Shown here: in pieces, positions 20,248 through 30,404 of the stretch
Position numbering within the stretch: position 1 is the first letter of the stretch
How the letters are laid out: the number at the start of each line of letters is the position of its first letter
From: Pseudomonas sp. GD04019
Lineage (GTDB): Bacteria > Pseudomonadota > Gammaproteobacteria > Pseudomonadales > Pseudomonadaceae
Length of the DNA: 64,000 nucleotides
Assembly: GCF_029837695.1 (NCBI RefSeq)
Contig: NZ_JAOEEA010000005.1
Coordinates: 186,001-250,000 of the forward strand
Reading direction: 5' to 3'
Made by a program: the position numbers and the translations under genes
The notes under the pieces: model-generated
Seen by the model: only the letters and a program-made list of their open reading frames with translations
Told to the model about the DNA's origin: nothing
The model's database searches: none

Positions 20248-22692
20248 TCAGCGCACCTTGTCGGCGCTTAGCTTGAGGTCGTCCTTGGCGAAGTCGTCCA
20301 CGTCGATCACCCGGCGCCGCGCCGTTTCGGCTTGGCGCAGCTGTTCAGCCTCCTCGGGAGTCAGCTGCTGCTCGCGCAGGGCCGCGTCGATCTCATGCTC
20401 GCCGGGCTGTGGCTGCAGACCGGCCTTGAGCGCCTTGTGCAGCTTGCGCTGGGTCTGTGCCGTGCCGTCGAGTAGATCGACCGCCTGCTGCAGCGCGGCG
20501 ACAGGGTCGTTGGCGCCCTGGGGCCGGTAGCAGCCGTCGAGCAGGCTCTCCAGCGCTTGGTCGCCGCGCGGACGGCCGAGAATGGCGGCGACTTCGGCAT
20601 CCAGTTCGTCGTCCGGGCCCTTGTGCCGGCGACCCAGTGGGAACACCAGAACGCGCAGCAGGCAGCCGAACAGGCGGTTGGGGAAGTTGCTCAGCAGTTC
20701 GTCCAGCGCCTGCTCGGCGAGGCCGAGGTTTTCCTCCAGTGCCCAGCGCAGTAGCGGTTGCAGCGCTTCGGGGTTGCCCAGGTCGTGGTAGCGCTTGAGC
20801 GCGGCGCTACCTAGATAAAGGTGGCTGAGCACATCGCCGAGGCGTGCGGACAGCCGCTCGCGGCGCTTCAGCTCGCCGCCCAGCAGCATCATGCTGCTGT
20901 CGGCCAGCAGGGCGAAGGCCGCGGCCAGGCGATTCAGCGACCGGAAGTAGGGGCGGCTGAGGTGGTCGCCGGGCACGTTGCCGAAGCTGCTCAGAGTCAG
21001 GCTATGCAGCAGGGCACCGGCGGCGTTGCCGACGGCGAAGCCCACGTGCCTGAGCAGCAGGTCGTCGAACTCCAGCAGCGCCTGCTCATGGTCCTCGCGG
21101 CCGGCCAGGGCCATTTCGTCCAGCACGAAGGGATGGCAGCGGATGGCGCCCTGGCCGAAGATCATCAGGTTGCGCGAGAGGATGTTGGCGCCCTCGACGG
21201 TGATCGACACCGGCACGCCCTGCCAGGCCCGAGCCAGGTAGTTGTTCGGGCCCATGATGATGGCCTTGCCGCCGTGCACGTCCATGGCGTGGCCGATGCA
21301 TTCGCGGCCGCGCTCGGTCAGGTGGTACTTGAGGATGGCCGACAGCACCGAGGGCTTCTCGCCCAGGTCCACGGCGCTGGCGGTCAGGGTGCGCGCCGCG
21401 TCCATCATCCAGGCGTTGCCGCCGATGCGCGCCAGCGCCTCCTGAATGCCTTCGAACGCCGCCAGCGGCACGCCGAACTGTTCGCGCACGCGGCAGTACT
21501 GGCCGCTGACCAGGCTGGACATCTTTGCCGCACCGGTACCGCCGGCCGGCAGGGAGATGGAGCGGCCCACGGACAGGCAGTTCATCAGCATCATCCAGCC
21601 CTTGCCCAGGTATTCCTGGCCGCCGATCAGGCAGCTCAGCGGTACGAACACATCCTTGCCCGAGTTGGGGCCGTTCATGAAGGCGGCGCCAAGCGGCAGG
21701 TGGCGGCGGCCGATCTCCACGCCGGGCGTGTCGGTGGGGATCAGCGCCAGGCTGATGCCGAGGTCTTCCTGGTCGCCCAGCAGGTGGTCCGGGTCATAGG
21801 CCTTGAAGGCCAGGCCGAGCAGGGTGGCGACCGGGCCCAGGGTGATGTAGCGCTTCTCCCAGGTCAGGCGCAGGCCGAGCACGTCCTCGCCATTCCACTG
21901 GTCGCGGCAGACGATGCCGGTGTCCGGCATGGCGCCGGCGTCCGAGCCGGCCAGCGGGCCGGTGAGGGCGAAGCAGGGGATTTCCTCGCCGCGGGCCAGG
22001 CGCGGCAGGTAGTGCTGGCGCTGTTCGTCGGTGCCGTAGTGCAGCAACAGCTCGGCCGGGCCGAGGGAGTTAGGCACCATCACGGTGGAGGCGAGGTCGC
22101 CGGAGCGGGTCGACAGCTTCATCACCACCTGGGAGTGGGCGTAGGCGGAGAAGCCCTTGCCGCCGTACTCCTGGGGAATGATCAGGCCGAAGAAGCCATT
22201 GCTCTTGATGTGTTGCCAGGCCTTTTCGGGCAGGTCGAGCTGCTGGCCGATCTCCCAGTCGCTGACCATGGCGCACAGCTCTTCCACCGGGCCATCGATA
22301 AAGGCGCGTTCCTCGTCACTGAGCTTGGCGGCAGGGTAATTCAACAGCACGTCCCAGTCCGGGCGGCCGCTGAACAGCTGGCCATCCCACCACACGGTGC
22401 CGGCCTCGATGGCGTCGCGCTCGGTGGCGGACATGGGCGGCAGCACCTTCTGGAACCAGCCGAACAGCGGACCGGTGATCAGTTTGCGGCGCAATTCCGG
22501 CAGGGCGAGGGGGATGGCCACGCCGAGCCACAGCAGCCAGAGCCCCAGCTCCAGCCAGTACGGGACATCGCCGAACAGGCCGAGCAGGATCAGATAGCCG
22601 GCCACGATGCCCAGGGCGGGCAGGGCAGCCATGCGGGAATAGGCCAGGTAGGCGACGCCGAACAGCAGAATCAGCAACCAGACAGCGAGCAT
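20248..22692 (-). CDS. fadE: Acyl-CoA dehydrogenase, FadE family
   Basis: 814 residues, the same length class as E. coli FadE. First step of fatty-acid beta-oxidation (acyl-CoA to trans-2-enoyl-CoA, FAD). Two N-terminal hydrophobic segments (~2-20 and ~25-60) suggest membrane attachment. The dehydrogenase core includes FALTGPLAGSDAGAMPD, GRSISLPAGGTG, and MDVHGGKAIIMGPNNYLARAW. The start MLAVWLLILLFG follows a GGAGG ribosome site, and the longer in-frame extension was rejected. Confidence 0.92.
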   Translation of the reverse strand: MLAVWLLILLFGVAYLAYSRMAALPALGIVAGYLILLGLFGDVPYWLELGLWLLWLGVAIPLALPELRRKLITGPLFGWFQKVLPPMSATERDAIEAGTVWWDGQLFSGRPDWDVLLNYPAAKLSDEERAFIDGPVEELCAMVSDWEIGQQLDLPEKAWQHIKSNGFFGLIIPQEYGGKGFSAYAHSQVVMKLSTRSGDLASTVMVPNSLGPAELLLHYGTDEQRQHYLPRLARGEEIPCFALTGPLAGSDAGAMPDTGIVCRDQWNGEDVLGLRLTWEKRYITLGPVATLLGLAFKAYDPDHLLGDQEDLGISLALIPTDTPGVEIGRRHLPLGAAFMNGPNSGKDVFVPLSCLIGGQEYLGKGWMMLMNCLSVGRSISLPAGGTGAAKMSSLVSGQYCRVREQFGVPLAAFEGIQEALARIGGNAWMMDAARTLTASAVDLGEKPSVLSAILKYHLTERGRECIGHAMDVHGGKAIIMGPNNYLARAWQGVPVSITVEGANILSRNLMIFGQGAIRCHPFVLDEMALAGREDHEQALLEFDDLLLRHVGFAVGNAAGALLHSLTLSSFGNVPGDHLSRPYFRSLNRLAAAFALLADSSMMLLGGELKRRERLSARLGDVLSHLYLGSAALKRYHDLGNPEALQPLLRWALEENLGLAEQALDELLSNFPNRLFGCLLRVLVFPLGRRHKGPDDELDAEVAAILGRPRGDQALESLLDGCYRPQGANDPVAALQQAVDLLDGTAQTQRKLHKALKAGLQPQPGEHEIDAALREQQLTPEEAEQLRQAETARRRVIDVDDFAKDDLKLSADKVR

Positions 22693-22807
22693 GCGCAATC
22701 CTCCATGAGGCCGGCCTTGGCGGTAAGGCCGGCGAGCTTGGCCGGATCGTCGTGCACCCGGCGCGATAGGCCTGGATAGACTGGGGGCAACCCCCTGGAG
22801 AACCCTG

Positions 22808-23482
22808 ATGCAGTCCAGCCTTCTACCCAGCCGCTTCGTGGATAGTGACCACCCCAGGGTAGTCGAGTTCGCCGAACGTTCGCGGGGCGCCAGCCGCAAC
22901 CCCCGCGAGCAGGCGGTGAGCCTGTACTACGCGGTGCGCGACCAGATCCGCTACAACCCCTACGTGTTCAGCCCCGACCACGAGACGCTCAAGGCCAGTC
23001 ATGCGCTAGCCGCAGGCGAGTCCTACTGCGTGCCCAAGGCTCTGCTGCTGGCGGCCTGTGCGCGGCATTGCGGGATACCGGCGCGCATCGGCCTGGCCGA
23101 TGTGCGCAACCACCTGTCCACCCCGCGCCTGATCGAGATGTTGCGCAGCGAAGTGTTCGCCATGCACGGCTACACCGAGCTGTTCATCGAGGGTAAATGG
23201 GTCAAGGCCACGCCGGCCTTCAACCTGGCGCTGTGCCAGATGTTCAAGGTGGCGCCGCTGGAGTTCGATGGGCGCAACGACAGCGTGTTCCATCCCTTTA
23301 ATGCCGAGGGTGCACGCTACATGGAATACCTGACCGACCACGGCCAGTTCGACGACCTGCCGCTGGAGCTGTTCTTCGGCCACCTGCGCCAGTGCTACCC
23401 GCACCTGTTCGAGGAAGGTTCGGCCTTCCTGCGTGGCGATCTGCAGGCGGAGGCCGCCGCCATAAAGGAATTCGATAGTTAA
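22808..23482 (+). CDS. Transglutaminase-like (papain-fold) protein
   Basis: 224 residues. Matches the transglutaminase-like superfamily, with Cys74 in ESYCVPKALLLAACARHCGIPAR and His121 in MHGYTELF. The usual third catalytic residue (Asp in a FDPT-type motif) is replaced by KATPAFN, so activity is uncertain. No signal peptide. It is divergent from fadE. Confidence 0.85.
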   Translation: MQSSLLPSRFVDSDHPRVVEFAERSRGASRNPREQAVSLYYAVRDQIRYNPYVFSPDHETLKASHALAAGESYCVPKALLLAACARHCGIPARIGLADVRNHLSTPRLIEMLRSEVFAMHGYTELFIEGKWVKATPAFNLALCQMFKVAPLEFDGRNDSVFHPFNAEGARYMEYLTDHGQFDDLPLELFFGHLRQCYPHLFEEGSAFLRGDLQAEAAAIKEFDS

Positions 23483-23603
23483 CATCGAGGCGACGGGGCT
23501 TTTTTCCTGAGGCCGGGGCGGGCAGGCTACCCTGCAACGAATGGTTGCAATTGCCTCTCCCGAGCCTTATCTAAGCCTTCCCTTTGCTGAGTAGCTATCT
23601 CTC

Positions 23604-24536
23604 ATGAGTTCTGCGCTGTCCATCCGGCAACTGACCAAGACCTACGCCAACGGCTTCCAGGCCCTCCAGGGCATCGACCTCGATGTCGCCGAAGGCGACT
23701 TCTTCGCCCTGCTCGGCCCCAACGGGGCGGGCAAGTCCACCACCATCGGCATCCTCTCCACCCTGGTGAACAAGAGCGGCGGCTCGGTGGAAGTGTTCGG
23801 CCACGATCTGGATCGCGACCCTTCCGGGCTCAAGCGCTGCCTCGGCGTGGTGCCGCAGGAGTTCAACTTCAGCCAGTTCGAGAAGGTCTTCGACATCGTC
23901 GTGACCCAGGCCGGCTACTACGGCATCCCGCAGAAGGTGGCCAAGGAGCGCGCCGAGCAGTACCTGACCCAGCTCGGCCTGTGGGACAAGCACAACGAGG
24001 CCGCGCGTATGCTCTCCGGCGGCATGAAGCGGCGCCTGATGATCGCCCGCGCGCTGGTACACGAGCCGCGCCTGCTGATACTCGACGAGCCCACCGCCGG
24101 CGTGGACATCGAGCTGCGCCGCTCGATGTGGAGCTTCCTCACCGAGCTGAACCAGAAGGGCATCACCATCATTCTCACCACCCACTACCTGGAAGAAGCG
24201 GAGCAGCTGTGCCGCCACATCGGCATCATCGACCACGGCAGCATCGTCGAGAACACCAGCATGAAGGCGCTGCTCAAGACCCTGCACGTGGAGACCTTCC
24301 TGCTTGATCTCAAGGAATCGCAGCTGGTGCCGCCGCAGCTGCAGGGCTATCCGGCGATGCTGGTCGACCATCACACCCTGGAGGTACAGGTGGAGAAGAG
24401 CCTGGGCATCACCGAGCTGTTCCGCCAGCTGGCGGCGCAGAAGATCGAGGTGCTGAGCCTGCGCAACAAGAGCAACCGTCTCGAGGAGCTGTTCGTGTCC
24501 CTGGTCGAGAAGAACCTGGCGAAGGTGGCGAAATGA
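23604..24536 (+). CDS. ABC transporter ATP-binding protein (ABC-2 exporter type)
   Basis: 310 residues. Walker A LLGPNGAGKSTT, signature LSGGMKRRL, Walker B LLILDEPTAGVD, H-loop TTHYLEEAE. A C-terminal extension of ~80 residues ends in LEELFVSLVEKN, as in YadG/DrrA-type exporters. It overlaps the permease gene by ATGA. Substrate unknown. Confidence 0.93.
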   Translation: MSSALSIRQLTKTYANGFQALQGIDLDVAEGDFFALLGPNGAGKSTTIGILSTLVNKSGGSVEVFGHDLDRDPSGLKRCLGVVPQEFNFSQFEKVFDIVVTQAGYYGIPQKVAKERAEQYLTQLGLWDKHNEAARMLSGGMKRRLMIARALVHEPRLLILDEPTAGVDIELRRSMWSFLTELNQKGITIILTTHYLEEAEQLCRHIGIIDHGSIVENTSMKALLKTLHVETFLLDLKESQLVPPQLQGYPAMLVDHHTLEVQVEKSLGITELFRQLAAQKIEVLSLRNKSNRLEELFVSLVEKNLAKVAK

Positions 24537-25312
24537 GCCCGGAACTCGCCTCCAACTGGGTCGCCCTGCAGACCATCGTGCGCCGCGAAGTGCGGCGCTT
24601 CATGCGCATCTGGGCGCAGACCCTGCTGCCGCCGGCCATCACCATGGCCCTGTACTTCGTGATCTTCGGCCGCCTGATCGGCAGCCAGGTCGGTGGCGTG
24701 GGCGATTACTCCTACATGGAGTTCATCGTGCCCGGGCTGATCATGATGTCGGTGATCACCAACTCCTACAGCAACGTGGTGTCCAGCTTCTTCAGCAGCA
24801 AGTTCCAGCGCAACGTCGAGGAGCTGCTGGTGTCGCCGGTATCGCCGCACACCATCCTGATCGGCTACACCGTCGGCGGCGCCCTGCGCGGCCTTGCGGT
24901 GGCCTTGATCGTCACTCTGCTGTCGCTGTTCTTCACCCAGCTGCAGGTGCACCACCTGGGCGTGACCGTGCTGGTGATCCTGCTGACCGCGATCACCTTC
25001 TCCCTGGGCGGATTCATCAACGCGGTGTATGCGCGCAACTTCGACGATATCTCGATCATCCCGACCTTCGTGCTCACGCCGCTGACCTACCTGGGCGGGG
25101 TGTTCTACTCGATCAGCCTGCTGCCCGAGTTCTGGCAGCACGTGTCGCTGGTAAACCCGATCCTGCACATGGTCAATGCGTTCAGGTACGGGATTCTCGG
25201 CGTATCTGACATCAATATCGGCATCGCCATCGGCATGATGTTGCTGGCCAGCACGGTGCTCTACATCGTCTGCATCCGCCTGCTGAAGAGTGGGCGCGGC
25301 ATGCGCCAGTAA
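24533..25312 (+). CDS. ABC-2 type permease (YadH-like)
   Basis: 259 residues with six predicted membrane helices. The family motif region FIVPGLIMMSVITNSYSNVVSSFFSSKFQRNVEELLVSP is present. It partners with the preceding ATPase; YadGH-type half-transporters probably act as a dimer. Conserved upstream of the copper genes in Pseudomonas as I recall, but here an RND system lies between. Confidence 0.92.
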   Translation: MSPELASNWVALQTIVRREVRRFMRIWAQTLLPPAITMALYFVIFGRLIGSQVGGVGDYSYMEFIVPGLIMMSVITNSYSNVVSSFFSSKFQRNVEELLVSPVSPHTILIGYTVGGALRGLAVALIVTLLSLFFTQLQVHHLGVTVLVILLTAITFSLGGFINAVYARNFDDISIIPTFVLTPLTYLGGVFYSISLLPEFWQHVSLVNPILHMVNAFRYGILGVSDINIGIAIGMMLLASTVLYIVCIRLLKSGRGMRQ

Positions 25313-25393
25313 GCATCGGGTAACACAATCGGCGGTCGGCAACGGCGCCGTCCGCCGTTAGACTCGACCGATCGGACAATAAGAGGTTGAGTG

Positions 25394-26413
25394 ATGACTG
25401 CCCGCCGCGCCGTTCTGCTTTTCGCGACCCTGTGTCTGGCCAGCCCCCTGCGGGCCGAACAGGCACCGCTGGTGGAAGTGGCGCAGCCCGAGCGCACCCT
25501 GGTGCGTGACGAGCTGATCACCTTCGGCTCGCTGCGTTCGGACGAATCGACCATGATCCGTCCGGAAGTGGAGGGGCGCCTCGCCACCTTGCATTTCCAG
25601 GAGGGGCAGGCGGTTAAGGCCGGCGATCTGCTGGTCGGCCTCGACGATGCCATCGCCCGCGCCGAACTGGCCCAGGCCCAAGCCAACCTCAATCTCGCCG
25701 AAAAAAGCTTCCAGCGCGCGCAGATGCTGTTCAAGCGCGGCGCCAGCAATGCCCAGGCCTTGGACGAGGCCAGCTCCCAGCAGCAGGCCGCCCGCGCCAG
25801 CCTGGCGCTGGCCCAGGCGCGCCTGGACAAGACGCAGATCCGTGCCCCCTACGACGGCGTACTCGGCCTGCGTCTGGTCAGCGTCGGTGACTACCTCAGC
25901 CCCGGCGACGACATCGTCAACCTGGAAGTGCTCGACCCGCTCAAGCTGGATTTCCGCGTGCCGCAGAAGGCGGTCAGCCAGGTGCGGGTCGGCCAACTCG
26001 TCGAGCTGTCGCTGGATGCCTACGGCGGCGAGCGTTTCCAGGGCAGGATCAGCGCGCTCAACCCGCGCCTGGACGAGATCGGCCGCAGCCAGGCCATTCG
26101 CGCCCAGGTGGCCAACGCCGATCACCGGCTCAAGCCCGGCCAGTTCGTCAAGGTTTCGGTGATCCTCGCCGAGCGCCCGCAGGCCCTGGTGATTCCGGAA
26201 GAAGCGGTGATGCCCATGGGCCAGCTGCTGTTCGTCAACCTGGTGGTGGACGGCAAGGTCGAACGCCGGCCGATCCGCATCGGCCAGCGCCTGCGCGGCC
26301 GTGCCGAAGTGGTGGAGGGGCTGCAGGGCGACGAGACGATCATCAGTGCCGGCTGGCAGAAGGTCAGCCCCGGGCATGAGGTGCGCACCGTCCCGCGTGG
26401 GGACGGCGCATGA
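25394..26413 (+). CDS. RND efflux periplasmic adaptor (membrane fusion protein)
   Basis: 339 residues. Signal peptide ending LASPLRA, then the lipoyl/biotinyl-like halves (RLATLHFQEGQAVKAGDLLVGLDD and later IRAPYDGVLGL), a helical hairpin (~80-145), and a beta-barrel C-terminus. The ATG at 25394 is preferred to the GTG at 25391 because of the GAGG site at 25383-25386. It overlaps the pump gene by ATGA. Confidence 0.92.
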   Translation: MTARRAVLLFATLCLASPLRAEQAPLVEVAQPERTLVRDELITFGSLRSDESTMIRPEVEGRLATLHFQEGQAVKAGDLLVGLDDAIARAELAQAQANLNLAEKSFQRAQMLFKRGASNAQALDEASSQQQAARASLALAQARLDKTQIRAPYDGVLGLRLVSVGDYLSPGDDIVNLEVLDPLKLDFRVPQKAVSQVRVGQLVELSLDAYGGERFQGRISALNPRLDEIGRSQAIRAQVANADHRLKPGQFVKVSVILAERPQALVIPEEAVMPMGQLLFVNLVVDGKVERRPIRIGQRLRGRAEVVEGLQGDETIISAGWQKVSPGHEVRTVPRGDGA

Positions 26414-29400
26414 CCCTCTCCGATATCTGTATCCGCCGGCCGGTGTTCGCCACCGTGCTGTCGCTGATCATCGTGCTGCTCGGCCTGCTGGCCTACCAGC
26501 GCCTGGCGGTGCGCGAGTACCCGAACATCGACGTGCCGATCGTCACGGTCAACGTCATCTATCCCGGCGCCAGCCCGGAAATCATGGAGTCCCAGGTCGC
26601 CCAGCCGATCGAGGACGTGCTGTCCGGCATCGAGGGGCTGGATTTCGTCAGTTCCATCAGCCGCTCGGAAAACACCCAGATCACCGCCCAGTTCCGCCTC
26701 GGCAGCAACTCCGACGAGGCCGCCAACGACGTGCGCGACCGCCTGGGGCGGGTGCGCAGCCTGCTGCCGGACGAGATCGACGAGCCGATGGTGCAGAAGG
26801 TCGAGGCCGACGCCCAGCCGGTGGTGTGGCTGGCCTTCTACAGCGAGCGCCTCTCCGCCATGGAGATCACCGATGTGCTGGAACGGGTGGTGCAGGATCG
26901 TCTGCAGACCATCCCCGGCGTGTCCGAGGTGCAGATCCGCGGCGCGCGCAGCTACGCCATGCGCATCTGGCTCGACCCGGAGAAGCTGGCCGCCCACGAC
27001 CTCACCGTGCAGGACGTGGAGGATGCCCTGCGCCGACAGAACGTGGAGATTCCGGCCGGGCGCATCGAGTCGGTGCAGCGCGAGTTCAGCGTGCTATCGG
27101 AAACCGACCTGAAGACCCCGGACGAATTCAACCGGCTGATCCTCGACGACTCGCGCGGCTACCTGCTGCGCCTGTCCGACGTCGGCCATGCCGAGATCGG
27201 CGCCGCCGACGAGCGCACCGTGGTGCGCTTCAAGGGCCGCCCGGCGGTGGCGGTGGGCATGGTCAAGCAGGCCACGGCCAACCCGCTGGAAATCTCCGAT
27301 GGCCTCAACCAGGCGCTGCCTGAGTTACGCGAGCTGCTGCCGGAAGGCATGGAAATGGCGGAGGCCAACGACAACTCGTTGTTCATCCGCGAGTCGATCA
27401 AGAACGTCTACGCCACCATCTGGGAAGCGGTGGTGCTGGTCGTGCTGATCATCTTCCTGTTCCTGCGTTCGCTGCGCGCGACGCTGATTCCGCTGGTCAC
27501 TATTCCTGTGTCGCTGATCGGTGCCTGCGCGCTGATGGCGCTGATGGGCTTCACGGTCAATACCCTGACCCTGCTGGCCATGGTCCTGGCCATCGGCCTG
27601 GTGGTGGACGACGCCATCGTGGTGCTGGAGAACATCCACCGGCATATCGAGCAGGGCATGAGCCCCATGCGGGCCGCCTTCGTCGGCAGCCGCGAGATCG
27701 CCTTCGCGGTGATCGCCATGACCCTGACCCTGGCCGCCGTGTACGCGCCGATCGGCTTTATGCAGGGCACGTCAGGGAAGTTATTTACCGAATTTGCCTG
27801 GACCCTGGCCGGTGCCGTGCTGGTGTCCGGCTTCGTCGCCCTGACGCTGTCGCCGATGATGTGCGGCCACCTGCTCAAGGCCCACGTGCCGCAGCAGAAG
27901 CACAGCCGCTTCTACAACCTGATCGAGGGCTTCCTCAACGGCCTGACCTACAACTACCGCCACCTGCTGGAACGGGTGCTGCGCGCCTGGTGGCTGGTGG
28001 TGGCGCTGCTGCTGGGCATCCTGATTCTCTGCGCCTGGCTGTTCGGCAGCCTGCGCAGCGAACTGGCGCCGACCGAGGACACCGGCACCATCGTCGGCTC
28101 GATCAACGGCCCGGACGGCGCCACCGTCGGCTATACCAGTCGCTACGCCGAACAGCTGGAGGCGGCCTACGCCTCGATTCCGGAGGCCAACCGCTACATG
28201 GTCATCGTTGGCTTCCCCACCGTGGCCCAGGGCCTGTCGTTCATGAAGCTGGAGGACTGGGACAAGCGCGAACGCAGCCAATTCGAGATCCGCGACGAGC
28301 TGCTGCCCAAGCTGCAGGACATCCCCGGCGTGCGCGCCTTCCCAATCAACCGCCCGCCGCTGGGGCAGAGCGCGCGCAACCAGCCGGTCAATTTCGTCAT
28401 CCGCTCCTCGCTGGAATACGCCGAGCTGCAGCAGTACGTCGACCAGCTGCTGGCCGAGGTGCGCGGCTATCCGGGGCTGGAGAGCCTGGACACCGACCTC
28501 AAGCTCAACACCCCGCAGCTCAAGGTCACGGTCAACCGCGAGCAGGCGGTGGCGGTGGGCACCGACGTGGCCACCATCGGCCGCAGCATGGAGAGCCTGT
28601 TCGGCAGCCGCCAGGTGACCCGCTTCAAGCAGAACGGCGAGCAGTACGACGTACTGGTGCAGTTGCAGGACGTCGACCGCAGCAATCCCGATGACCTCAA
28701 CCGCGTCTACGTGCGCGGGCGCAACGACAACATGGTGCAGCTCTCCAACCTGATCGAGGTGCGCGAGACGGTGGCGCCGCGCGAGCTCAACCACTTCAAC
28801 CAGCTGCGCGCGGTGACGGTCAGCGCCAACGTCGGTTCCGGCTATACGCTGGGCGAGGCGCTGGATCACCTGGAGGAAAAAGCGCGGGCGATCTTTCCGC
28901 CGGATACCCAGTTCGACTACACCGGCACCTCGCGCGACTTCAAGGACTCCAGCAGCGGCGTAGCGCTGATCTTCGTGCTGGCCCTGATGTTCATCTTCCT
29001 GGTGCTGGCGGCGCAGTTCGAGAGCTTCTTCGATCCGCTGATCATCCTGCTCAGCGTGCCGCTGTCCATGGCCGGCGCGCTGCTGGCGCTCAAGCTGTTC
29101 GGCGGCACCCTGAACATCTACTCGCAGGTGGGCCTGGTGACCCTGATCGGGCTGATCACCAAGCACGGCATCCTCATCGTCGAGTTCGCCAACCACCTGC
29201 TGCGCGAGGGCCGCGAACTGGGCGAGGCGGTGCTGGAGGCAGCGGTGCAGCGCCTGCGGCCGATCCTGATGACCACCGGCGCCATGGTCCTCGGTTCGCT
29301 GCCGCTGGCCATCGCCAGCGGCGCCGGTGCCGAGAGCCGCCAGCAGATCGGCATGGTCATCGTCGGTGGCCTGCTGGTGGGCACCTTCTTCACCCTGTTC

Positions 29401-29478
29401 GTGGTGCCGACCCTGTATACCTTGCTGCGGCGCTGGCGGCCGATAGTGGTGGGGCAGGGTGAGGCGGGGCTGGCGTAG
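26410..29478 (+). CDS. RND multidrug efflux pump (HAE1 family)
   Basis: 1022 residues. Trimeric proton-driven inner-membrane pump. Helix 4 carries the proton-relay acidic pair in GLVVDDAIVVLENI; the opposite helix has GLITKHGILIVEFAN with the conserved Lys. Two large periplasmic loops are present. No outer-membrane channel gene follows, so it probably uses a shared TolC/OprM-like channel. Placement in the CusA heavy-metal group is not supported by the motifs seen. Confidence 0.93.
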   Translation: MTLSDICIRRPVFATVLSLIIVLLGLLAYQRLAVREYPNIDVPIVTVNVIYPGASPEIMESQVAQPIEDVLSGIEGLDFVSSISRSENTQITAQFRLGSNSDEAANDVRDRLGRVRSLLPDEIDEPMVQKVEADAQPVVWLAFYSERLSAMEITDVLERVVQDRLQTIPGVSEVQIRGARSYAMRIWLDPEKLAAHDLTVQDVEDALRRQNVEIPAGRIESVQREFSVLSETDLKTPDEFNRLILDDSRGYLLRLSDVGHAEIGAADERTVVRFKGRPAVAVGMVKQATANPLEISDGLNQALPELRELLPEGMEMAEANDNSLFIRESIKNVYATIWEAVVLVVLIIFLFLRSLRATLIPLVTIPVSLIGACALMALMGFTVNTLTLLAMVLAIGLVVDDAIVVLENIHRHIEQGMSPMRAAFVGSREIAFAVIAMTLTLAAVYAPIGFMQGTSGKLFTEFAWTLAGAVLVSGFVALTLSPMMCGHLLKAHVPQQKHSRFYNLIEGFLNGLTYNYRHLLERVLRAWWLVVALLLGILILCAWLFGSLRSELAPTEDTGTIVGSINGPDGATVGYTSRYAEQLEAAYASIPEANRYMVIVGFPTVAQGLSFMKLEDWDKRERSQFEIRDELLPKLQDIPGVRAFPINRPPLGQSARNQPVNFVIRSSLEYAELQQYVDQLLAEVRGYPGLESLDTDLKLNTPQLKVTVNREQAVAVGTDVATIGRSMESLFGSRQVTRFKQNGEQYDVLVQLQDVDRSNPDDLNRVYVRGRNDNMVQLSNLIEVRETVAPRELNHFNQLRAVTVSANVGSGYTLGEALDHLEEKARAIFPPDTQFDYTGTSRDFKDSSSGVALIFVLALMFIFLVLAAQFESFFDPLIILLSVPLSMAGALLALKLFGGTLNIYSQVGLVTLIGLITKHGILIVEFANHLLREGRELGEAVLEAAVQRLRPILMTTGAMVLGSLPLAIASGAGAESRQQIGMVIVGGLLVGTFFTLFVVPTLYTLLRRWRPIVVGQGEAGLA

Positions 29479-29683
29479 TCGATGTAGACCTGTATGGTGC
29501 GGCCAGCGCCCAGTTGCGAGCTTCGATTGGGTAACGGAATGGACGGGCGAACATGCATCGATAACCGGGCGGAATTGCTGCCGCGATCACGTCATCAGTG
29601 GTACTGCCGTCTGATTAACCTGCTTCAAATGACTGCATGGGATAACCTTGCGTTTCGAATCAACCATGAGCTGTGACTGAACG

Positions 29684-30193
29684 ATGGGTTTTGAGCAACT
29701 AGCTGAGCTACGTGACCGCCTGCGGGCTGAAAAAGAGCAGGTGAAAACCGATAGCGAGAAGCCGCGCAAGCGGAAGTCCTCCCAGCCAACCAAGCCTCGT
29801 GAGCAGGATCCTGCGGTGGAGGCGATCTGGCGACTGCAGATGCACTTCCCGCTGGCCTTCCCGGTCAATCCGGCGCCCAAGGTTCCGCTCAAGGAGGGCA
29901 TCCTCAAGGATGCCGAGCAACATCTGGAGCTGCTCGGCATATCCGCCGAACAACTCAAGCTGGGCCTGGCCACCTGGTGCCGGGGCAGCCGATACTGGAC
30001 CAGCATGACGGAGAACGCGCCACGCCTGGACTTGAACGGTCAGGCAGTTGGCGTAGTGACGGCGACCCAGGCGCAGCATGCGAAGCAGCAGGCCAAGCGG
30101 CAGCGCATACAAGCCCGACGTGCCCAGGCAAAGCCGAAAGAGCCTGCCCAGGCCCCCGCCGCCGACACCGTGGTGGAGCAGACCGCGGACTAA
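29684..30193 (+). CDS. proQ: ProQ/FinO-domain RNA chaperone
   Basis: 169 residues. The ProQ core is at ~40-120 (AIWRLQMHFPLAFPVNPAPKVPLKEGIL to GSRYWTSM). It is flanked by a Lys/Arg-rich N-terminal linker and a basic C-terminal tail (KQQAKRQRIQARRAQAK), a typical RNA-binding layout. It would bind structured RNAs and 3' ends. It stands alone after a 205-base gap in which I see no gene. Confidence 0.85.
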   Translation: MGFEQLAELRDRLRAEKEQVKTDSEKPRKRKSSQPTKPREQDPAVEAIWRLQMHFPLAFPVNPAPKVPLKEGILKDAEQHLELLGISAEQLKLGLATWCRGSRYWTSMTENAPRLDLNGQAVGVVTATQAQHAKQQAKRQRIQARRAQAKPKEPAQAPAADTVVEQTAD

Positions 30194-30233
30194 AGCTACT
30201 CGCGCTCGACAGCGAGTCGCCCTAATCAAACCA

Positions 30234-30351
30234 GCCGCTGGCAAGCAGTGCGAATGACTGCTTGCCGGCGCGAGAGGTGATTGGAGGGGCTACCTCTCAC
30301 AAGCGAGCGCGTTCGGCCAGAAGCAGCCTTTGGAGAAGAAAATCTCCTTTT
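30234..30351 (+). terminator. Hairpins downstream of proQ
   Basis: Three successive small inverted repeats lie in the 211-base gap after proQ: GCAAGCAGT / ACTGCTTGC (30239-30267), GAGAGGT / ACCTCTC (30272-30298), and GGAGA / TCTCC followed by TTTT (30332-30351). The last looks like a short terminator. No gene is visible here. Confidence 0.45.
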
Positions 30352-30404
30352 GAAGTCGTAGGGGGGCTTGCTACCCAATCGGGCTAGCTGGCCGGTTGGG
30401 CCGC

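Noticed and set aside
20821..22779. 652-codon plus-strand frame opposite fadE
   Set aside because: Antisense shadow with Gln/His-rich composition; the fadE frame has clear family motifs.
27781..29196. Long open frame (471 codons) on the minus strand inside the RND pump gene
   Set aside because: Composition is that of a GC-rich antisense shadow (His/Gln/Asp-rich); it has no motif and lies fully within a well-supported gene.
26410..29478. Assigning the RND pump to copper export (CusA-like) because of the nearby cop genes
   Set aside because: It lies ~4 kb away with unrelated genes between, and its motifs are of the drug-efflux HAE1 type.
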